From: Micrasema longulum
Lineage: Eukaryota > Arthropoda > Insecta > Trichoptera > Brachycentridae
NCBI GenBank assembly: GCA_022494885.1
Contig: JAGVSM010000854.1
Location: forward strand, 1-64,000
Direction of reading: 5' to 3'
DNA length: 64,000 nt
Shown here: positions 47,126-57,600 of the stretch, one piece after another
Position numbering within the stretch: the first letter of the stretch is position 1
Layout of the letters: each line of letters begins with the position of its first letter
Program-made: the position numbers and the translations under genes
Notes under the pieces: generated by a model
What the model saw: the letters and a program-made list of their open reading frames with translations, nothing else
Databases searched by the model: none
What the model was told of the DNA's origin: nothing

Positions 47126-50100
47126 CTGAAATAAACAAAAACAGGATTATTAGGTTTTCATTTGAAACGCAGAGATGATTATCCTCTTATTTGAAATGTA
47201 TCTTTGGAAAAAATAATAAAACCCTTATTGTTACTGACTCAACATAATTATAAAATTCCAGTATACAAGGTGGTGCAAAAGTTGTCATCCAATGTTCTTT
47301 GGATGTATTTTTTTTTTACGAATGAAAAATTTTGGTTCTGCTTTTGGATAATTTCAACAGATAATTTTGGTAAAAGACTTAAAGATGTTCCCTTACAAAG
47401 TGCAAATAGTGCATGTGTCATAATGGATATCTTTCATATAAAAGGTATATTCTAACCTACAAATTCGGAATTACAAGCTCTAGAAATATACAATTAATTC
47501 AATTATCGTGTTTTCACTGAAAATCGAAACCACGTTTTTGAAGTAAGCATCTTAGTTATTACACCGTGAGGCTACTGAAGGAATTTATGTAATACAAATT
47601 TAGAATTTAAAAAATGATAATACGCATACTTGACAGTAACTCCGGGAACATCATAGTTGTCACTTAGCAGGCTGACTCGTACTTCACGAGGAACCTCCTG
47701 AATAGTCTGGAGATTCACAGTAGCTAACGAAGCACTTGGATTGAAGAGTACCATCAGCCCCGGATTACCAGATTTAAGCCTGCAATTTAAATTTAAAGTT
47801 AAAATCCAAAGAAAAGCATCGCATGAAATATAAAAGATGTTACGATTATAAAAGAATAACTTTTTTTATTACTTATTATTACTATATTCATTTATGGGTT
47901 TACATAGAGTGCTCATTTTATTATACTCAAAACAATTTTTGATGTTCCAGAATAAAAAAAAAAATCTAATTTGTATATCTGCCAATCCCAAATAAAATAA
48001 GCCCGAAATAAACTGTTGTTTTAAGACAAGACACAGACCAAAAGCCAGAAATGAAAGTTGATGGTCAAATACTACAGGTTTATTCAAAGTTTTGTTACCT
48101 CGGTTCCTTAGACCAGGAGATAAACTGTAGAATAGGAAAAGCGGCTACCACATTTGGAAAGCTCCAAGACAAAGTTTGGAAAAATGATAAACTTACAATA
48201 TTTACCAAAGTACAAGTTTATTAAGCCTGTGTACTCAGCGTGCTCCTATACAGCGGTGAAACCTGGCCAACTTACAGACACCAAGAAAGGAAAATCAACG
48301 CTTTTCATTTGCGATGTTTGGGGCGTATTCGTGGCGTGATGTGGCAGAACAAAGTGACAAATGCAGATGTACTAACCCGTACTCGGATGCCTTCAGCAAT
48401 GGCGATCTTAAAAGAAAGACGCCTGCGATGGCTCGGTCATGTGAGTCGAATGGAGAATGGCCGAATACCGAAAGATATTATGTATGGAGAGCTTTGTGAT
48501 GCTAAAAGATCCACGGTGGTCAGCGATTGCGATTTTAAGATGTCTGTAAACGTGACATGAAGAATTTTTGCATTGACGCTGATCATTGGGAAGATCTCGC
48601 CAGGGATAGAGATGTGTAAAGAGGAGCCGTAAAGGAGGGAAAATTTACGGCACATGACGACCTCTGGCTAGAAAGTCTGAGACTAAAAAGACTGGGAGGA
48701 AGACAGCTACCTACAGGAGCCCCCCCCCACAACCTGGAAGTGTGAGAGCTGTGGCCGACTGTGCTGGTCCCGTATAGGACTATACAGTCACCGGAAGAGC
48801 TGTTTTTCCCAGTCTTCAAATTAAGTATACGTGATGTATACTTAACTTGATGGTTGCCATATAGAGGGTGAGTTGCATACTATTTACAAATTGAAATATG
48901 TGGGTAAATTATAACATAAATGAATATATCTTTTTTATTCAAAATATAACAAAAATCAATACAATAAAAAAAAATTAAAGAGCTATCAACACTAACCAAT
49001 ATTTATGTACATAAATTCTGAGGCTTGGAAGTAAAAGGGCCAATGTAATTTTTCCGCCATTTATAATGAACTGTTTGATATGTTTGAAGAGAATATGAAT
49101 AAAAAACGTCATGATCACGATTGATGGATAGATCAACAAAACCAGTAGCCAAATGACTATTTCTTTTAAGCTCAATGTGCACATTCAACTTAAAATTAAT
49201 AGCCTTTCCGCTACCTGTTATACCACGCACAAGTTGCACATTGAACTTTAAAGAAATAGTCTTTTTGTTGCTGGTTTAGTTGGTCTTCCCAAAAACAGTC
49301 ATCATGCACAGTGACGGTTTTGCATTTATTATGTATGTGTAGATAAAATAATCAAATACATTTTTTTTTTAAATTTACATCGAACTTCTTCAAAATGTTA
49401 GCAAGATAAAAATAAAATCTGACATTGGCCCTTATAGATCCAAGCCACCGAATTATGTTGAGTGGTTTTATTACAAACTAAAAGTTAAATAGTGCTGTAA
49501 TTGGCTTCTGAGTCCTAAACCATACAGAAAAATGAAATATTTAAAACTAATTTCTACAAAATAAAGATACTTACCATTCTCTATAGTCCGAGTGGCATTA
49601 AACAAGTGTAAAGAACAATAATTTAATAACATGTTTTATGAAAATAAATTACAACAGATTTCTCAGTAACATAGATTTCTTACCAGGTTAAGTTTTGAAA
49701 TCATACAGATAAGTTATATGTGTGCGTAGGGTTAATTCAGCATGCAAAACTTATCAGAGGTCTAGATGCAATCAATAATTTTTCACAAAATACAGATTTA
49801 TTTTTTACGTTTTATTTGAACTTCTAGTTGCATTTGTGTTATTTTTAAACTGGTTTAATTTAAACTTACAAGTTTGAATGTAGCACATAACAACAGCCTT
49901 ACCTGCTAAATGCAAATACAGTTTGATTAGCGAGGAGGTAACTGTTATAACCTCCGTACATCATACTCGGCTGGGATCGCATTGTTGCTAGATTGGAGTA
50001 CTGTTCATATCCCTGTAAACATTTACGATTTAGTTAATAGTGTGAAATATTTTCATTTTTGTAGATAAAAAGTTAAAAATGATAAAATTATTACCTCAGT

Positions 50101-51604
50101 CTTGTTATCATCCGCAGTTATGATTTGATCTAGTGTTAATATTGGAACTCCCGGGAGTAGCATGGTCACAATACCAAGTTCCGAAGCAAAATTGCCATCT
50201 TCAGGTGTGTACTGAAAAAAAAGTAAATTAAGAATAGTGCGCATCGTAAAAAGTGACTTTGTGGCTTCATTAAATGAAAAATTATAATTTAAAAAAATAA
50301 CACATTCATTCTCAAAATTTAAAATGTCTGGTATTAGAATAGGGAAATACCACTTTTTTAAAGTAATAAAGGTCTATGAAATACTGTCCAGTAAAAAAAT
50401 TTTTTTTGGCTGATTATTAGAGGCATAAAAAATACTTTTAAATTTGTAATTTTGAATTCCCGCAAACGGTAATTTCATTGGCCACCCCCCTAATACGCCA
50501 CTATTCGTGTTTATTTGTTACTTACTATTGAAATTTGTGTAGAACAATATCACTAATCTTGATATTACAACAACCAAGGCCAAACACGTCGCGTTTTTCT
50601 ACAAACATATTTTTATTGAATTTCTTTTCTACATTTATGTATGAAAACATTTCTTCACAATATCCATATTGATTTTGAAAATAGAATTAATTATTCTAAA
50701 TCCATTTTATATATTTTTGTGATATTTCCCTTTTAGCAGTAATGAAGATTCGAGTAATATTTTATATTATAATACTTTTTTATATTGCGAAGTGTGTAGT
50801 TACAGAGTGACGGGGCCAAGCGCGATACCATCACACAGATCTACAGATGACATAAATATAATATGTATCTACTTTTGTACAGATAACGAATGGCGGCTAT
50901 GGTGTGACAAATTTGTATGGAAAATAATATTCGACATTTTATTGAGTTGTAGTGATGTTTTATGTATATTTATATTTGAAAATATACTTCAGGATGTCAA
51001 TGATGATTTCTTCAACAACTGCGTTGTATGTGCGTCATTATGATTTAAACCTATAAATTGGATTAAGCAAAATGACTGTCGTGCGTAAATAAAGAGTTCA
51101 AAGGGTCAAAATAATTATTTAAAATTAAACTTTGTATTTAATACAAAGCTTCGCTTTTTTTACCCTTGAGGTAATATTATCAAAATAGCTCAGTAAATTA
51201 TTCACAATAATAATTTTCTACACATTTTGAGCTGGAGCATCACAGTAAATATGTTCCGCTGACTTATTAGATAGTATAAGTAAATTTGTAATTTAGATTA
51301 CCGTCCACGAGGGCCAGGAGTGTTCCCCTAGAAGGGAGAACACTGACTGAATGGAGTTGTGCAGACCCGGGGCCGTGTAGCCCTGGGAGTAGGTGTAGGG
51401 CAGCAGGCGGGATGCCCTCGGGAGGTCCACCACGATACTACCATTACTGGACAGGGACTCGGGAGACTTGTCTATCATGTCTTTCAGCATCAGCATGCCT
51501 GCAGTAAAATATCTTTTAAATTAATAATCTAATAATCTAATAATCTCAATATCTGCGCAATACTTATATATGTGCAGATTTAAGTATGCATGGATATGTA
51601 TTAT

Positions 51605-51665
<61 letters not shown>

Positions 51666-54600
51666 TATATACATTTTAGACACCATAAGTATAATTTAAA
51701 TAATGTAAATGAATGCCTAAACATGGGTTGTGCCCAGTGCGGCATTCATGTAGATTTTTTTGTAAATGTAAAACATGAAAATAAATTAATGTGCCCTCTT
51801 AGCAATCTGCCATTTTAAAAACCAGGCACGTGTCTAATTCGTGAAAGCGGTGGAATAGTGCATACTAACAGTTTTATTATTAATGTTTGGGTAAAACTAT
51901 CCTTATTAACTACCTGGTACGAGGCAAACTAATAAATTTGACATAATATGACCAAACAAATACTAGCAAATTAAAGAGTGCCAAATTACCAATAGAGTAC
52001 TGTATTAACTGTGTAATTTCCAATACTTAATAAAAAACATTAAATATAACTTTTTACTAAATGCTATTAAATATTTGTATATAACCACTTTATTTTATTT
52101 TATTAGGTAATTCAACAAAGATACAAACTAGAAAACATACAATTTGAAAGCATTTATCGATATAATTTAACATACATATATATCTTCAATTATAGAATTA
52201 CACAAAATAGATTTATACGTTAAGTTGTAATACATATTTTTTAATATTTTTGTTTATACAGGATACAATGCAATAAAAAATAAGTTCTAAATGTGTACTT
52301 ATTGAATAAAATTTATTCCAAAGAGATTATTCGCAAAAGCTGAGAGAGTATCATGAAAAATGTCAATTTTATTGTTTCGGCAGTATATATTATATTCCCG
52401 ACACATGCAGGCCATAGGTGTGTGGTATGTAGCATTATTTGAAAACAAAGGCAGTTTCAATATTTCCCGATGTTTGAGTGTTCTCAATCCTGCATTTATT
52501 TGTATTTTATTTAGAAGGTTAGTATCTACTTTGTAGTTTAATAGAAATTTTATATCGAAAACAACGCAGCGTTTTACCGACTTTTCTATGTCTACCGGTT
52601 TCGAGACGTACCCGTCTCTTCGTCAGGACACCAATTAAACCAACATAGAAAAGTCGGTAAGTGGTTATATACAAATATATAATAACATTTAGTAAAATAT
52701 TTGACCACAAAGTTAATGCTTTAAATATTAATAATAAATATAACTTTGTTAACATTCATTAAGATTATATGTATGCTTCGACATAGGAAGAGTTAGTCCG
52801 AAACCGGTTGATATGTTCATTGCTTTTAATAAGTATGAAATTTTAAACAAACTAAATATATAATAAGGTGCAATGATTATATCTCTGCCAAACTGTTTAA
52901 TATGCTTCCCCATAAAATTAAGACAACGGATAACAAAAAACATTGAAAAAATAAATCAAAATCTGGCAGAAGAAAACTAGCATAGATTTTTTTAATAAAA
53001 TATTAAGTGACATATGAACGATGCTAATTAAATTTTGAACACTGTAAAGTCCTCCTTAGAACAGGTTTCCCTAGTGAGGAGGACTCTTTATATAATAATA
53101 ATTTTAAAAGGTTAGCTGTTTAAAGCATTATAAGAAATATAATAAAAATAAGAGAGCGATAATAAGTTGACGTGGGAAAGAGCAAATCAACAAAATGATA
53201 AGGGGCAGGACTGTTTTTAAATAAGAAAATTGTAGAGAAGTAGTAAACAAAGGACTAGCTAATACTTTTGATATTAAAATTTGATCGCTATGAATGTACT
53301 TTTGTGTCATTTAAATTTAAATGAATTGCACAATAAGATCGGTAGTCAGATGGTAATCAGATGACCATCTGTAATTTTTTCGGTTTTTTAGTTGTTAAGA
53401 GTTTTAATAAATATTTCAGTAAGAACACATAGAAAAGAAAAATTTTAAAAATCATCTTTTAAAACTGTAATTAATTACTGTCTTAAAATCTAGTCTTATT
53501 TCAGCTCTCCTGATCATTTTTGAAAATTACAGATAATCCCTTCTGCCACCTGACTACCGAGATATGAATAATACAGCCAATATACTGTCCACCACAAAAA
53601 TGTTGCAGAACTTTCAATTTTATCATTAATTTGTACAATGGTTAGATGGTTAATTTGACATATTCATCGGAGAAAAAAACATTGATTTTGATTACTTTCA
53701 AAAGAAATTAAGTGTTAAACGTATGTACATACCCTTCCCTTGAGTAGAGTTGAGAAGAGCATCCTTCCACTGGGATAGTATATCCACCAAGCCCGCCTGG
53801 TATGTTGTCATGGTGTGTGTGTAGAAGCCGTACTCACTGTGGACCATGGCGCGCTTGTTGCCGCTACCAGACGGCGAGAATGTCTCATTATTAAACCCTT
53901 GGTCAACCAGGAGATATTTTACTTTGGAGATCCTGAAAGACATTAAACAATTCTGCAGTAAGAACAATATTTATTTATTTATATGTGACAGAAAGTTTTT
54001 TTTTTAGAAGAATACATGCTCCTTGATAAAACAAGAAAGAGAGGGAGCAAAATTGGACCAGGTGGGAATGGAAGATGGAGAGAGATGGTTATATTATAAT
54101 TGAATTTGATTCAGTGATCACGAAGACAACATGTTATGAAAGAAATCGAGACTGGGATATTTGTTGGCAGACCTAAGAATTCTGGCCAAGGCAAAGTGAA
54201 AACCATAATTAGTTCTATGATTTTCATTATAAAAAGTAAATTTTACTTAAATAACTCAAATAAACTTTATTAAAAACAAAATTGAATGAAAAATTACCTG
54301 ACTCCCGTTGCGCCATTTTCTACCCAGAACTGTATAACCTTAGTAAATTCATCAATGACATATTTATTACGGAAATTAAGGTCCGGTGTGGATTCATTGA
54401 ACTGGTGAAGGTAAAACTGTTGACGGATCTTAGAGTAGCTCCAAGCTGGAGTCTCTGAGTCAACAGACAGCTAGAAAAAAAAAAAATTAAGAAGAAAAAT
54501 ATGATTGGAATCAGATTAATTAATTTTGTTTAAAACACCCAACTTATTATGTGAAAAATTACGAAATAGGTGGTTTGAATATTTTTAATTCCGGAGTACT

Positions 54601-57600
54601 CACCCAATTGTTAGGAAGAAGTTTTTCATCATTGTTGTTTTTGTCAGTCCAAATGAAATAGTCACGGTACGGTTCTTCTCCTTTCTCACTCTTTATGAAC
54701 CATTCACTAGACTTGGATACATAGTTCGGTGTCAGGTCCACAATCAGGCTAAAATACAATGTCTAGATAACTTCCAAGTGTCAGATTACCCTAATAGTTG
54801 TATAACATAATACAAAATATGATTAACAATGAGTAAGTTCAGTACTACGGGAAATTCGATACATATATTTTTTTCTTACATGCGGTAAAAATTAGAGCAT
54901 TTAATTAGTTGATACAAACAACCATGTTGTGGTTCCGTGGCTAATGTCTCATGTAGTTCATCATGGATCAAGGATCCGTGGTTTGAACCTCACTCTTCAA
55001 TTCAATTCCCATTTTATAATAGTGACTTATTTACAACACATTACAGCCTTAAGCAAATATTTCTTAAAAAAAAAATTAAGACAGTTAATCAAAAAAGGTC
55101 TTCTATATCTTATTAACTTGAAGTTGTAAAATTGCTAAAATTAATCAGCTGATGTTACTTACTGAATATTTTTCTCTTTGGCTAATTCAGCTAATTTCTT
55201 GAACTCAGCGACATCGGTAGGTGTTGGAATAACGGCCGAGTAATCATCTTCTCCTGGAGTTGCGGGTACTATGACACCCTTGATCTTCAATTTAGATAGC
55301 AGCGGCAACTTTTCTATATAAGACTTATAGTCCATCGGAGTGCTCGAATCCGAAGAAGCCGGGTTAGAATCAATGAGAGGGCCTTCTTGCCACCTGAAAA
55401 GATAGGTAATAAAGAATTACAAACCAAGACCTAAAAATATTAAGGTTAGAATCAATGAGAGGGCTTTCTTGCCACCTGAACAGATTTCAGGTAATAAACA
55501 ATTGCAAACCAAAATCAAAAAAATATACAGTGCAATTTTTTACTACTGATACTAAAGCCCATATTACATGGGTCACAAAATGGTACAAGATCTTGTTCAA
55601 TATTTGACCTAATTAGTATTGTCACATAAAACACAAATTGGGTGAAATCTGTGGTCAAATTCAGAAAAATTAGAACACATCCTATTGTTCAACAAATATT
55701 TAAACCAAGCTAATAACGGTAAACGCATATTTGTTGTTGCTTGTGTCAGTTTACTTTTTATCCTTAATTTTTTATTTACTGCACTTTTTCGCTTTACGCT
55801 TTCTTTTCTGGAAATATTGGTTTTCAATAAGGTTCATGAACCAAGTTATTTTAGAAACCTGATGTTTATTTATTTAACTTTTTGTACATAATGTTATTTG
55901 TACATTGGCGGGCCGGGCTTATTGCCAAATGGCAATTTCTTCAAACCAACCAATAAAATAATAGTTTTATTTTTATAATTTAAGTTACAGAAAATATTCA
56001 ATAGAAAATAAAGATTAAAAAGCTAAAGATATATAAAAATAGAAATAAACTTATTTGTTTATAAATTACCTTGAATCAAAACTATTACTCAATAGGAAAA
56101 AAGAGGAAAGGAAGAGATATTAAGGAAGAGAAAGGAGATGTTTCTTCGGACGTGATGTTGATTACAGAATAATATAATGTTAGTTGTCAGTAGTTGCATA
56201 GTCACAAGATGGTTAGTTTTGTTAACCGTGAAACTGCCTGTTATTTGTCATGGCACCGAAATCATCTACGTACTTAGAATGTTTACGCACAATTTTCAAT
56301 CCCAGAAACCTGTTGTACCATTTTCTGACACATGTGAGTTTGAGATTCATTGAGTGGAAACGTATGTTATTCTAAATTTTCAAAATTATTTTTTTATTAT
56401 TAATTGAATCGGCATTCACTTTGTAACACTTCATAATAAATTATTATGAAAATAAAACTTTGTTATTAGTGTTACACAATTTTTATTATTTTACAAGAAC
56501 ACTACTACACTTTCGGCAGAGCACTCCTCCCATCGACGGGTTTTATAAAATTAATAAAATAATAAAAATTGTGTAACAGTAATAACAAAGTTTTAATTGC
56601 ATAATATTTTTTTTGATTATTATTTATTATGTTTTAATTATAGACTTATCACAGGAAACTCTTAGCTAGTAAGGAAACCAAAAACTAACCAAATATGTAA
56701 ACAAAATTGTATGTAATAAATAAATTTGCACCATTGATATTAACAGAAATAGTGGCCTTGGTTAATATAAATATATATATATATGTATTTTTTTATATGT
56801 GGAAGTATTGGTTTGTAAATAAATAATACTTGTTACAAATGTCAGCAAGAATTTTGAATGCCACATTAATCCAGGAATTTTCCCTCAGCATATTTATAAC
56901 AATTTATTTTGAGTTAGTTTATATTAAACAAACCCATATTAACACAATCTTTATATCTGTGCGTAGTAAATGTGGTACTTGTATTGATTCTTAAAATTTT
57001 CATTGTTAATTTTTCCAGGTATCTCATCATAACTCAGAGGGAAAACTTTTTTGAGAAGGGAATATGGAAATCTACGCACGTACAAGGCTTATGACCTGTC
57101 ATTTGCTGGTTTAAACGGCCACTTTGCACATTGTGTAACATTCATAATTCGACCCATGTTTGAACATGCTTACTGTTACTGTTCCCTCCCAGGGTTAATC
57201 ATTACACATCGGCAGACGAGGTTAAGGCAGCTATCAAGTCCTTGATTAAAGAAAAGTCAGAAGAATTTTTCAGTGACGGAAAAAAAAAAACTTGTTGTCT
57301 AATCTGACATTACGCTGGGAGAAATGTGTTAGGCTTAACATTGACTATGTTGAAAATTAAATATATGATTTTGAAGCTTAAGAATTGCACATTAACGTAC
57401 TTTTTCCCAATTTTGCTATTTGTTTTTGTTCGTGTTCTACAAGCATGTGTGCATTACTTTTCAGCCTGCCCTTCTACATTTTCATTTCATTTGTTTATTT
57501 ATTCATATTTTTCTCTTACAAACTATAATTGGTTTCCATTTTCTAATAGTGAGTTATTTACAACTCGTTGAAAATGGCCACCAAAATTGAAATATTTGAG

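Larger units (their letters stand above)
51499..53732 (-). other. CD98hc intron 7
   Basis: 2,234 bp. It contains an (AT)n microsatellite (51605-51665), a retroelement fragment (52085-52510), the hammerhead candidate (52575-52659) and a retroelement hairpin (53045-53090). Confidence 0.8.
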
